From: Bacillota bacterium
Lineage (GTDB): Bacteria; Bacillota; SHA-98; Ch115; JABLXJ01
Length of the DNA stretch: 64,000 nucleotides
Assembly (NCBI GenBank): GCA_013178125.1
Contig: JABLXJ010000004.1
Span: 186,001 to 250,000, forward strand
Reading direction: 5' to 3'
Shown: positions 1 through 8,626 of the stretch, in pieces
Numbering within the stretch: the first letter of the stretch is position 1
Layout: each line of letters starts with the position of its first letter
Translations under genes and position numbers: made by a program
The notes under the pieces: model-generated
Told to the model about the DNA's origin: nothing
Databases searched by the model: none
Seen by the model: the letters and a program-made list of their open reading frames with translations, nothing else

Positions 1-71
1 CTTGTAATTAGGCCGGATTTTGGGCTGGACAAGAAGGATTTTGGCCACAAATATAGAAGAGAAAAGTTACC

Positions 72-100
72 ATGGTGGTGTAAAGTGGGGGAAAGTGGTG
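72..100 (+). promoter_or_regulatory. Putative MraZ operator (10-bp direct repeats)
   Basis: Three direct repeats with a 10-bp period lie just before mraZ: ATGGTG at 72, AAAGTG at 82 and AAAGTG at 92, each continuing into G-rich sequence. MraZ proteins are known to bind tandem repeats with about one helical turn spacing upstream of their own gene and to control the dcw cluster. The array overlaps the mraZ ribosome binding region, so binding could block both transcription and initiation. The operator role is inferred from position and spacing. Confidence 0.6.
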
Positions 101-107
101 GATGCCC

Positions 108-554
108 ATGTTCATCGGCACTTACTGGCATACAATAGATGCCAAGGGCCGGTTAATCATGCCGGCAAAGTTCAGAGAGGAGCTGGGCGAGCGTTTCATC
201 GCTACCAAGGGCCTTGATACGTGCCTTTTTGTATTCCCCCTATCGGAGTGGGAGAACCAGGAGCGCGAGCTTCGCAACCTGCCCCTGGCCAGATCGGATG
301 CGCGCGCCTACAGCCGGCTCTTCTTCTCGAGCGCTGCCGAGTGTGAGTTTGACAGGCAGGGCAGGATCATGATCCCAGCTCACTTGCGTGAGTATGCGAA
401 GCTGGAAAAAGATGTGGTCATAATCGGCGTATCCGCGAGGATAGAAATCTGGAACGAGCCTATATGGCGCGAGTATTCAAAGAAGGCCGAGGAATCCTAT
501 GAAGAGATAGCGGAGAAGCTCCTTGCTGATGGAGGTCCTGGAAGTCAAACCTGA
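108..554 (+). CDS. mraZ: Transcriptional regulator MraZ
   Basis: This is the first gene of the dcw cluster, encoding a DNA-binding protein of two swapped-hairpin AbrB-like domains that autoregulates the cluster. Both halves carry the family signature: TIDAKGRLIMPAKFR near residue 10 and EFDRQGRIMIPAHLR near residue 80. The ATG at 108 gives the family-typical N-terminus MFIGTYWHTIDAKGR; an in-frame ATG at 102 is possible. Length (148 aa) is normal. It is followed by rsmH, as in most bacteria. Likely autoregulated through the repeats directly upstream. Confidence 0.95.
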   Translation: MFIGTYWHTIDAKGRLIMPAKFREELGERFIATKGLDTCLFVFPLSEWENQERELRNLPLARSDARAYSRLFFSSAAECEFDRQGRIMIPAHLREYAKLEKDVVIIGVSARIEIWNEPIWREYSKKAEESYEEIAEKLLADGGPGSQT

Positions 555-633
555 GACTCCTCTTGAGGATTTCCCTTCGAGCGAGAATCAGGTCAAGAAT
601 CAAGAAAGAGGAAAGGTTACGGAGTGGGTTATA

Positions 634-1596
634 GTGGGGGTTTACCCGGAGAGTTACCATAGCCCGGTTCTACTCGATGAGGTTATCCAGATGCTCGCCT
701 GCCGGCCTGGAGGCACGTATGTGGATTGCACCGTCGGCGGCGGCGGGCACGCAAAACGCATTCTCGCGGAAACAGCGCCTGACGGCTTCCTCATCGGTAT
801 TGACCGCGACCCCGACGCAATCGCCAGGGCACGGGTTGTGCTCGCGCCCTTTGCTGGAAGGGTTGAGCTTATATGTGATAACTTTAAAAATATAGCAAAA
901 ATAGTCAACTCTATAGGACGGGCTGGCATCCATGGCGTGCTCTTTGATCTCGGGGTTTCATCCCACCAGCTCGACGCGGCGGAGCGTGGGTTTTCTTATA
1001 TGGTAAATGCCCCGCTTGATATGAGAATGGGCGCGGGTGGTCCGGATTCCACGGGCCCACCCACGGCCGCCGACCTTGTGAATGAGCTTCCCGTGGAGGA
1101 GCTCGCGCGTATAATCAGGGAATACGCCGAGGAGAGGTGGGCATCCCGAATTGCCAGGTTCATTGGGGAGGAACGGGCCCGCCGTCCCATCCGCACCACG
1201 GGCGAGCTTGTGGATGTAATAAAGAGGGCCATACCTGCGAGCGCCCGGCGGGCGGGACCGCATCCCGCAAAGCGGACATTTCAGGCGCTGCGGATCGCAG
1301 TAAATGATGAACTCTCCGCATTCGAGCGGGCGCTCGAGGATGCCATTGATTTGCTCGAGCCCTGCGGGCGGGTATGCGTCATTTCATTTCACTCGCTTGA
1401 GGATCGCATTGCGAAACGCGTCTTCCATCGTCATGCACGGGGGTGCACATGCCCGCCTGGCTCGCCGGTGTGCTCTTGTGGGGGGAGGGCTACACTCAGA
1501 ATCATCACCAGGAAGCCCGTCACCCCATTGGAACGGGAAATCCACGAGAACCCCAGGTCACGCAGCGCGAAGCTACGAGCTGCCGAGAAGTTCTAA
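634..1596 (+). CDS. rsmH: 16S rRNA (cytosine(1402)-N(4))-methyltransferase RsmH
   Basis: SAM-dependent methyltransferase modifying C1402 in the ribosomal P site. The SAM-binding motif YVDCTVGGGGHA and the signature FDLGVSSHQLD are present, and the C-terminal part has ISFHSLEDRIAKRVF and a Cys-rich stretch (CTCPPGSPVCSC), all typical of the family. I chose the GTG at 634, preceded by GGAG at 621-624, because it gives 320 aa starting just before HSPVLLDEV, the usual family N-terminus. The frame is open further upstream, so a TTG at 523 or ATG at 529 overlapping mraZ are alternatives giving an atypical N-terminal extension. Confidence 0.93.
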   Translation: MGVYPESYHSPVLLDEVIQMLACRPGGTYVDCTVGGGGHAKRILAETAPDGFLIGIDRDPDAIARARVVLAPFAGRVELICDNFKNIAKIVNSIGRAGIHGVLFDLGVSSHQLDAAERGFSYMVNAPLDMRMGAGGPDSTGPPTAADLVNELPVEELARIIREYAEERWASRIARFIGEERARRPIRTTGELVDVIKRAIPASARRAGPHPAKRTFQALRIAVNDELSAFERALEDAIDLLEPCGRVCVISFHSLEDRIAKRVFHRHARGCTCPPGSPVCSCGGRATLRIITRKPVTPLEREIHENPRSRSAKLRAAEKF

Positions 1597-1618
1597 ACCT
1601 ATTGGGGGGCGAATAGAG

Positions 1619-2239
1619 ATGGTATTAGCTAAGGCCAGGCCGCTTGAGGATAGGGATAGCCGAATCAATACCCAAAATGCTAATGCTCCCAGGACCCGCG
1701 CAAAGCCAGGGGCCCTGAGGTCCGGGTGCCCCACCATGCTGCAGTTGGGTGCTACCGCGATAATATCTGTTGCGCTGCTCCTTTCCTACTTATCCCTTCA
1801 TATGCAGGCTGTCAAGGTCTGCTATGACCTGACAATAGCCAGCAGGCAGCTGGATAGGCTGAAGTCCGAGCATGAGCGCTTGAGCCTCGCAGCCGCCCAG
1901 CTTAGGTCGCTTGCCCGCATTGAGGAGGATGCCAGGACCCGGCTCGGTATGAGAGAACCCGGGGATATACGGATGATCGCAGTTGACATTGCGCCGGCTC
2001 AAGCGGGCCAGCAGGGCGGACAGGGCAGGCTATGGGACGGCGGAAAACCCGGGGAGGAAGCTTCACCCGCGGGCGGGGTGTCCGCAGCCGGGGCGCCACA
2101 CGGTGGCCCTCTTGCGACGGCCGGGTATCTTGGTGAACGCATATCAGGCAGCATAATGGGCCTGGCTTCGCAGTTCATTGCAAAGTGGTTTTTCGACCTC
2201 CCTAGCTCCCAGCTCTCAGGTTCGGGGGCCAGGGGGTAG
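1619..2239 (+). CDS. ftsL: FtsL-like division protein (septum formation initiator type)
   Basis: A 206-aa bitopic membrane protein in the ftsL position between rsmH and the division PBP. It has a basic cytoplasmic tail (1-40), one membrane segment (about 41-60), a heptad-like coiled coil (about 68-105) and a LGMREPGDIRMI stretch matching the conserved LGM...P motif of FtsL/DivIC proteins. The C-terminal 80 residues are Gly/Ala-rich and longer than usual. The start ATG follows TTGGGGGGCGA. Identity is inferred from topology and position because FtsL sequences are poorly conserved. Confidence 0.75.
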   Translation: MVLAKARPLEDRDSRINTQNANAPRTRAKPGALRSGCPTMLQLGATAIISVALLLSYLSLHMQAVKVCYDLTIASRQLDRLKSEHERLSLAAAQLRSLARIEEDARTRLGMREPGDIRMIAVDIAPAQAGQQGGQGRLWDGGKPGEEASPAGGVSAAGAPHGGPLATAGYLGERISGSIMGLASQFIAKWFFDLPSSQLSGSGARG

Positions 2240-2322
2240 CTGCATACAGGCTTGGAGGGTGACTATAGATATAGGTTGACGGGGACGCAAGAGCTACAGG
2301 AGAGGAGATACCTACAGGCGAT

Positions 2323-4434
2323 ATGTATTCGGGCATAGCTATCAAAAAGAGGATAGCTTCTCTTTTTGTTATGTGGGTTTTGCTGCTTGGCTCCCTGGGA
2401 GCCAGGCTCGCTTACGTCCAGGTGCTTCAGCATGACCGCTTCCGCAAGCTTGCGCTCGACCAGCGTTTCTACCCCGTCCCTGTTGATGCCCGGAGGGGGG
2501 CGATAAGGGATAGAAATGGCCATGAGCTTGCTATAAGCGTGAGCGCCGATTCGATTTACGCTGTCCCGGCTGAGATAAAGGACCCGGCCGGGGTGGCTGT
2601 GAAGCTCTCGAGAATCCTGGGGGAGGATGAGCGTGAACTCCAGAGGAGGCTTACCCAGCGCCAGGCCACTGTCTGGATAAGGCGCAAGGTTGATGAAAGG
2701 GTCGCCAGGGAGGTCAAGAAGCTTAGCCTCCCGGGCATAGGGTTCACCGAAAAGGGACAGAGGTTTTACCCCAAGGATTCCCTGGCTGCTCATATCCTGG
2801 GTATAGCAGGCATAGACAACCAGGGACTGGAGGGCCTCGAGTTCGAATATGACAGGTACCTGGCTGGCGTGCAAGGCCAGATCGAGGCTGAACGCGACGC
2901 GACCGGCCGTGAGATACCGGGAGGCGCCCGGAGGTTCGTCCCGCCCAAGGATGGGAACGACCTCTACCTGACGATCGACGAGGTTATCCAGTATGTGGCT
3001 GAGCGAGAGCTTGATAAGGCCATGGCGGATACCAAATCAAAGCGCGGGATGGTGGTCGCCATGGCTCCGAAGACAGGGGAGGTGCTGGCCATGGCCAGCC
3101 GCCCCACATACAATCCAAACCATTTCCTCGACTACCCTGCCATAAACCGCAGGAATATCGCCCTCACCGACATGTATGAGCCCGGGTCAACCTTCAAGGT
3201 CGTTACGGCCGCGGCCGCGCTCGAGGAGGGGATCGTGCGCCCAGACTCCCAGTTCTATGACCCGGGGTTCATAAGGGTTGAGGACAGGGTTATACGTTGC
3301 TGGTTGCCGGGCGGCCACGGCAGCGAGAATTTCGTAGAGGCCACCGAGAACTCATGCAACCCGGTCTTCGCAAGCCTGGGCATTAACCTGGGGGTCGACA
3401 AGTTCTACAAGTATATCAAGGCTTTTGGGTTCGGCCAGCCTACGGGCATCGACTACCCGGGGGAGGCATCGGGCTCGCTCCAGTCTCCCAAGCGTGTGGG
3501 CAAGGTTGAGCTTGCGAACATCGCATTCGGGCAGGGCATATCCGTAACCCCGCTTCAACTCCTCTCGGCGACCTGTGCGATCGCAAACGGCGGCAAGTTG
3601 ATGAAGCCAATGCTGGTCAAGAAGATAATCGCACCTGACGGGAAGGTGGTTAAGGAATTTGAGCCAACCCTGGTGCGCCGGGTTATAAGCCCCGAGACCT
3701 CCCGCGAGCTCTCAAGCATCCTCGAGTCCGTGGTGCTCAATGGATCAGGTGTGAGGGCTCAGATCCCGGGTTATCGCGTCGCCGGCAAGACGGGGACCGC
3801 TGAGAAGCCTGAGGGCGGGAGGTATAGTGACAAGAGGGTCTCCTCCTTCCTGGGCTTCGCCCCGGTGGACGATCCAGCTATCGCTGTCCTCGTCGTCCTA
3901 GATGAGCCCTCGAGCGGCATAACCTATGGAGGCGTCATAGCCGCCCCCGTATTCAAGGCCATAGTCGAGGACAGCTTGCGCTACATGGATATCCCGCCCT
4001 CCAAGGATGTCAAGGTTAAGGAGAACAAGGATGGCGCCACTGCCGACCTCACGGTGGTCCCCGACATCAGGGGGTTTGGCCTCGAGGATGCAAAGGTCGT
4101 CCTGGATTCGAGCGGCCTTGCGGCGCGCGTTGAAGGATCACCTGGTTCTGATAAGGTCAGGGACCAGGTCCCGAAACCGGGAGCCAGGGTGCCTTACGGG
4201 ACGACAGTGATTCTTTACTTTGGACCGGGTGAACGTTATAATGAATTGGACTTGAAGGTTACCGTTCCGGATCTTAGAGGCCTCTCCATGAAGGAGGCGG
4301 CGCTCTCCCTGGGAGAGATGGGGCTCCGAATGAACGCCACGGGGAGCGGGTGGGCGGTCAACCAGGATCCCGGGCCGGGAACGGAGGTCGTGCGGGGCAC
4401 CGTCGTGATGGTTGACTTTGCTGAAAAACGGTAG
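2323..4434 (+). CDS. Class B penicillin-binding protein, FtsI/SpoVD type, two PASTA domains
   Basis: A septal or cortex peptidoglycan transpeptidase (703 aa). An N-terminal membrane anchor (about 10-30) is followed by the PBP dimerisation domain, then the transpeptidase domain with SxxK at S289-K292 (STFK), SxN at 344-346 (SCN) and KTGT at 489-492. Two PASTA domains follow (about 578-637 and 640-700). In spore formers the PBP here is either PbpB (vegetative septum) or SpoVD (cortex); both can carry PASTA domains. With a single PBP at this place, FtsI/PbpB and SpoVD cannot be told apart by sequence reading alone. Confidence 0.93.
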   Translation: MYSGIAIKKRIASLFVMWVLLLGSLGARLAYVQVLQHDRFRKLALDQRFYPVPVDARRGAIRDRNGHELAISVSADSIYAVPAEIKDPAGVAVKLSRILGEDERELQRRLTQRQATVWIRRKVDERVAREVKKLSLPGIGFTEKGQRFYPKDSLAAHILGIAGIDNQGLEGLEFEYDRYLAGVQGQIEAERDATGREIPGGARRFVPPKDGNDLYLTIDEVIQYVAERELDKAMADTKSKRGMVVAMAPKTGEVLAMASRPTYNPNHFLDYPAINRRNIALTDMYEPGSTFKVVTAAAALEEGIVRPDSQFYDPGFIRVEDRVIRCWLPGGHGSENFVEATENSCNPVFASLGINLGVDKFYKYIKAFGFGQPTGIDYPGEASGSLQSPKRVGKVELANIAFGQGISVTPLQLLSATCAIANGGKLMKPMLVKKIIAPDGKVVKEFEPTLVRRVISPETSRELSSILESVVLNGSGVRAQIPGYRVAGKTGTAEKPEGGRYSDKRVSSFLGFAPVDDPAIAVLVVLDEPSSGITYGGVIAAPVFKAIVEDSLRYMDIPPSKDVKVKENKDGATADLTVVPDIRGFGLEDAKVVLDSSGLAARVEGSPGSDKVRDQVPKPGARVPYGTTVILYFGPGERYNELDLKVTVPDLRGLSMKEAALSLGEMGLRMNATGSGWAVNQDPGPGTEVVRGTVVMVDFAEKR

Positions 4435-4513
4435 GTGCCGGTCAGTATAAACCCTGGTCCCCAAGACATAATATCTTTGAAGGGATCGGCATTTTTTCTG
4501 GAAGGTGGATAAA

Positions 4514-6091
4514 ATGGCAACTCTTGGTTATCTTGTAGAATCGCTGCCTGAGAAGTCAATAACCGGCAACGGCCAAGTGGAGATTGCCGGCATTACCTAT
4601 GATTCGCGCACCGCCGGGCCGGGATACCTTTTTGTATGCATAAAGGGGGATAAATACGACGGGCATGATTTCATCGCAGATGCGATGAGGCGCGGTGCGA
4701 GGGCCATCGTGGTCGAGAGGAACGTGGACGTGGAAGGATTGGATTCTGGTTCGGATTCAGATGCAGGAACGGGAGCAGGAGCTGGTGTTGCCATTGTAGA
4801 GGTTCCCGATGCGCGGCGCGCCCTGGGGGCGCTCGCCAGGGCCTTTTATGATAATCCGTCGGGCAAGCTAACCCTCGTGGGCGTAACCGGTACCAATGGG
4901 AAGACCACCACCACGTATCTTGTCAAGGCCGTGTTTGAGGAGGCGGGCTACCCGGCGGGCGTTATTGGGACGATCCAGAACGTCATCGGGAGGGAGATAG
5001 TGCCGGCGAAGCATACAACCCCTGAATCCTCGGATCTCGAAGAGCTCCTCGATCGAATGGTCAGGGCCGGCGTGAAGGCAGTGGCTATGGAGGTCTCATC
5101 CCATGCGATAGCCCTGGATAGGATATTCGGGCTTGAATTCGATATAGGGGTTTTCACCAATATAACCCAGGACCACCTTGATTTCCACAAGACATTCGAC
5201 AACTATGTGGCCGCCAAGGCGAAGTTTTTTAAGGGGCTCGGGGCGGACGGCCCGTACGAGGTTGTGAAGAAGCGCCCAAAGGCTGCCGTGGTGAATATGG
5301 ACGATCCCAATTTCCATCGCATCATCGAGGGAACCCCGGCTGAGGTTATCACATACGGGATCGAGAACGAGGCAGATATCAGGGCTTTCAATATAACCCT
5401 CGGCCTCTCCGGCATCTCCTTCGATGCTGCGACGCCTGCCGGGACGGTCGCTCTCAATATGAAGTTGAGGGGCATGTTCAATATTTATAATGCCCTTGCC
5501 GCGATCGGGGCCGGGCTCGAGGCGGGCCTTGACATCGAGCATATCAAGAGGGGCCTCGAGAGGGTCGGGGGCGTTCCAGGCCGATTTGAGTCCGTGGATG
5601 TGGGCCAGGACTTCGCAGTGATAGTTGATTACGCCCACACGCCCGACGGGCTCGAGAATATCCTGAAGGCGGCAAGGCAGTTCGTATCAGGGAGGAAGAT
5701 CGTTGTCTTCGGTTGTGGCGGGGATAGAGACAGGACCAAGCGTCCCATAATGGGCAGGATAGCCGCAAGTCTGGCGGATCACGTGATCTTAACCTCTGAT
5801 AACCCGCGCAGCGAGGACCCGGCGAGCATCTGCGCCGAGATCGAGGCGGGGGTGCGTGGGGTGAGGGGGCGGGGAGAGGGGTATGAGGTGATCGTTGACC
5901 GCAGGAGCGCCATAGAGAGAGCGGTAAATCTGGCCGGCCGCGGCGACATCGTGATAATAGCGGGCAAGGGACATGAGACCTATCAGATATTCCGCGACAG
6001 GACTATACACTTCGACGATAGGGAAGTAGCCCGGGATGTCCTTGAGGAGAGGGTGGGCCATGACAGTGCTGTCAGCGAGGGAAGTAATTGA
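4514..6091 (+). CDS. murE: UDP-N-acetylmuramoyl-L-alanyl-D-glutamate--2,6-diaminopimelate ligase MurE
   Basis: Cytoplasmic ATP-dependent ligase adding the third residue of the peptidoglycan stem peptide. The P-loop is GVTGTNGKTTT (Lys130), with EVSSHAI and NITQDHLDFH typical of MurE. DNPR at 429-432 followed by SE marks the meso-diaminopimelate-adding subtype rather than lysine-adding. ATG 4514 has GGAAGGTGG just upstream. A Ser/Gly/Asp-rich insert of about 18 residues (near residues 76-92) is encoded by purine-rich simple repeats. The end overlaps the murF start by 32 nt, implying translational coupling. Confidence 0.96.
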   Translation: MATLGYLVESLPEKSITGNGQVEIAGITYDSRTAGPGYLFVCIKGDKYDGHDFIADAMRRGARAIVVERNVDVEGLDSGSDSDAGTGAGAGVAIVEVPDARRALGALARAFYDNPSGKLTLVGVTGTNGKTTTTYLVKAVFEEAGYPAGVIGTIQNVIGREIVPAKHTTPESSDLEELLDRMVRAGVKAVAMEVSSHAIALDRIFGLEFDIGVFTNITQDHLDFHKTFDNYVAAKAKFFKGLGADGPYEVVKKRPKAAVVNMDDPNFHRIIEGTPAEVITYGIENEADIRAFNITLGLSGISFDAATPAGTVALNMKLRGMFNIYNALAAIGAGLEAGLDIEHIKRGLERVGGVPGRFESVDVGQDFAVIVDYAHTPDGLENILKAARQFVSGRKIVVFGCGGDRDRTKRPIMGRIAASLADHVILTSDNPRSEDPASICAEIEAGVRGVRGRGEGYEVIVDRRSAIERAVNLAGRGDIVIIAGKGHETYQIFRDRTIHFDDREVARDVLEERVGHDSAVSEGSN

Positions 6092-7559
6092 AGCCACGGG
6101 GGGAACGCTTGCGGCGGGCGCGGTCGCAGCCCAGTTCTCCGGCATCTCTACGGATTCGCGAGGGGAAGTGGCGGGTAGGCTATTTATAGCTTTACAAGGG
6201 CCGCACTTTGACGGGCATGATTTTGTAAGTGCGGCCTTCGCAGGAGGGGCCGCCGGGGCGGTGGTTTCGAAGGATGTCGGCGTCGGGGATGTGGGCGCCG
6301 CCGGAGGCCAGGTCAGGGCCGTTATCAAGGTCCGCGATACGCTCCAGGCGCTCTGGGATATAGCAAGGCACATTAGGGCCAGGTTTGCTATACCCATAGT
6401 CGCCGTTACGGGCAGCACAGGCAAGACTACAACGAAGGACATGATCTACTGCCTCCTGAGGAGGCGTTTCAAGACCCTGAAGACCGAGGCCAATTATAAT
6501 AATGAGATCGGGCTCCCCCTCACGCTTGCCAGGCTCGACGGGACATTTGAGGCCGGGGTCGTAGAGCTCGGTATGAGGGCTCTGGGCGAGATAAGAGCCC
6601 TGGTCTCGATCGCGAGGCCCGACATAGGCGTTGTTACAAATGTCGGGGTTGCTCATATGGAGCTCCTCGGCTCCCGCGAAAACATCGCCAGGGCCAAGGC
6701 CGAGCTGGTGGAGGCGCTACCCCTGCACGGGGCCGCCGTGTTAAACGCCGACGACCCGTTCGTCATAGGGATGCGGGACAAGACCAGGGCGAGGGTTATA
6801 ACTTATGGCGTCGATCGCGATGCGGATCTCCAGGCGAGCGATATCCGGAGCCTGGGCGTGGATGGGGTAAGCGCTCGTTTCCACTACCGCGGCAGGCATC
6901 ATGAGGTCGTCATACCCATACCCGGGCGCCATAACGTCTACAATGCCCTGGCGGCGGCGGGGGCGGCCATCGCCCTCGACTTCGACTTGTCGACTATAGC
7001 GGATGGGCTTCGCGATTTTGTGCCGGCTCCCATGCGGATGCAGATTAGCAGGACGGACCAGGATGTGCTGGTAATCAACGATGCTTACAATGCGAACCCG
7101 GTTTCCGTTAAGTCCGCCCTCGAGACCCTCAGGGAGCTGGGAGGTGGGCGGCGTAAGATAGCGGTGCTCGGCGATATGCTGGAGCTTGGTGATCTCCGGG
7201 ATGAAGCTCACATGGAGGTGGGAAGGTGCGTCGTGGGCTTCGATGTTGATATCCTCATGACTGTTGGGGATTCCGCGAGGCTTATAGCTATCGAAGCCGG
7301 GCGGGCCGGGATGCAGGCCTCGAGGATCAGGCATTTTGATGAGGCTCTCGATGCGCTTCCAGCCCTCCTGGCCGGGGTCCGCCCGGGCGATGCTGTCCTA
7401 GTAAAGGGCTCGAGGGCTATGGGGATGGAGCGGCTGGCAGAAGCGCTGGTCAGTGGATCGGAATCGGAATCGGGACCGGGATTGGAATCGGGACTGGAAT
7501 CGGGGCCGGGGCCCGGGTCTGGGCCGGCGGCGTGGCCGGGCGCCAGGCGTTCGGACTAG
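6060..7559 (+). CDS. murF: UDP-N-acetylmuramoyl-tripeptide--D-alanyl-D-alanine ligase MurF
   Basis: Ligates D-Ala-D-Ala to the UDP-MurNAc tripeptide. The P-loop VTGSTGKTTTK has Lys122, and the Mur-ligase C-terminal domain contains VINDAYNANP and VLGDMLELG. ATG 6060 is preceded by GAGGAGAGGG and lies inside the end of murE. The last 35 residues are a Ser-Glu-Gly-Pro tail encoded by near-hexameric GGAATC/GGACCG repeats (7457-7527), which is not part of the enzyme fold. Confidence 0.96.
   Translation: MTVLSAREVIEATGGTLAAGAVAAQFSGISTDSRGEVAGRLFIALQGPHFDGHDFVSAAFAGGAAGAVVSKDVGVGDVGAAGGQVRAVIKVRDTLQALWDIARHIRARFAIPIVAVTGSTGKTTTKDMIYCLLRRRFKTLKTEANYNNEIGLPLTLARLDGTFEAGVVELGMRALGEIRALVSIARPDIGVVTNVGVAHMELLGSRENIARAKAELVEALPLHGAAVLNADDPFVIGMRDKTRARVITYGVDRDADLQASDIRSLGVDGVSARFHYRGRHHEVVIPIPGRHNVYNALAAAGAAIALDFDLSTIADGLRDFVPAPMRMQISRTDQDVLVINDAYNANPVSVKSALETLRELGGGRRKIAVLGDMLELGDLRDEAHMEVGRCVVGFDVDILMTVGDSARLIAIEAGRAGMQASRIRHFDEALDALPALLAGVRPGDAVLVKGSRAMGMERLAEALVSGSESESGPGLESGLESGPGPGSGPAAWPGARRSD
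7457..7527 (+). repeat. Purine-rich hexamer-like repeat at the murF 3' end
   Basis: Variants of GGATCG, GGAATC, GGACCG and GGATTG are tandemly arranged inside the murF reading frame and keep it open, giving an SESESGPGLESG-like tail. A shorter stretch of the same kind occurs in murE near 4736-4788. Confidence 0.7.
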
Positions 7560-7572
7560 AGGTGGGATTTAA

Positions 7573-8535
7573 ATGATTCAGGCTGTCTACTCGGCTATCC
7601 TGGCATTTGCAATAGCGCTTCTCATCGGTCCGGGCTCCATCAGGGAATTGAGGCGGCTGAAGTTCGGCCAGGCGATCCGGCAGGACGGTCCAAGGCGTCA
7701 CATGGCCAAGGCGGGCATCCCAACGATGGGGGGAGTGATAATCCTTGTAGCCGTTGCTGCTGCGACGTTTGCCTTTGCTCGGAACGTCTTCCTCGTTCCC
7801 TGGGCGCTCTTCGTCACCCTCGGCTATGGTCTCATCGGGCTCATCGATGATTTCCTGATCGTCGTAACCCGGAGATCCTTGGGACTGCGCGCGCGCCAAA
7901 AGCTCATAGGCCAGATCGTCATAGCAGGCCTCCTGGGCCTGTTCGTCGCAAGCAGATCCGAGCTGGGCACGGCGGTCCTTGTGCCGTTTTGGGGCAGGCA
8001 GCTCCAGCTGGGCCTCTTTTACGTGCCATTTGCGATATTCCTGGTGGTTGGCGCCTCAAATGCCGTTAACCTGACGGATGGGCTCGATGGCCTCGCGGCG
8101 GGGGCCACGGCCATCGCCGCTCTGGCGTATACCGTCATCGCCTGCAGGGTTGGCTCGCCGGATCTTGGAATTTTTGCCGCGGCCATCGCTGGTGCGTGTA
8201 TAGGATTTTCGTGGTTTAACGCCCATCCCGCCCAGATATTCATGGGCGATACGGGCTCCCTGGCGCTCGGTGCCGCCTTGGGCTCTCTTGCTATCCTGAC
8301 CAAGACGGAGCTCCTGCTGGCGGTGATAGGTGGGGTTTTTGTTATTGAAACCATCTCCGTTATCATCCAGGTGGTCTATTTTAAACTTACTCACGGCAGG
8401 AGGATATTCAAGATGAGCCCCCTGCACCATCATTTTGAGCTGTCAGGCTGGGCGGAGCCTCAGGTTGTCGTGCGATTCTGGATAGTAGCTTCCATTTTCG
8501 CTGTCCTTGGACTTGTGATTTCAGGGGTATGGTAA
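7573..8535 (+). CDS. mraY: Phospho-N-acetylmuramoyl-pentapeptide-transferase MraY
   Basis: Polytopic membrane enzyme that transfers phospho-MurNAc-pentapeptide to undecaprenyl phosphate, making lipid I. Family motifs are present: the DD pair in LIGLIDDFLIV, NLTDGLDGLA, FMGDTGSLALG and the cytoplasmic MSPLHHHFE. The length of 320 aa and about ten hydrophobic segments are normal. GAGGTGGG precedes the ATG. The next gene is ftsW rather than murD, which is unusual for a Gram-positive-type dcw cluster. Confidence 0.96.
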   Translation: MIQAVYSAILAFAIALLIGPGSIRELRRLKFGQAIRQDGPRRHMAKAGIPTMGGVIILVAVAAATFAFARNVFLVPWALFVTLGYGLIGLIDDFLIVVTRRSLGLRARQKLIGQIVIAGLLGLFVASRSELGTAVLVPFWGRQLQLGLFYVPFAIFLVVGASNAVNLTDGLDGLAAGATAIAALAYTVIACRVGSPDLGIFAAAIAGACIGFSWFNAHPAQIFMGDTGSLALGAALGSLAILTKTELLLAVIGGVFVIETISVIIQVVYFKLTHGRRIFKMSPLHHHFELSGWAEPQVVVRFWIVASIFAVLGLVISGVW

Positions 8536-8626
8536 GCTCGGAGAGCTTTCATTACATGGATCACACAAGCCTACGTGGATTGCATGAGACTGTGTGACTA
8601 TATGATCGAGGGAGGGGTGCGTTGCT

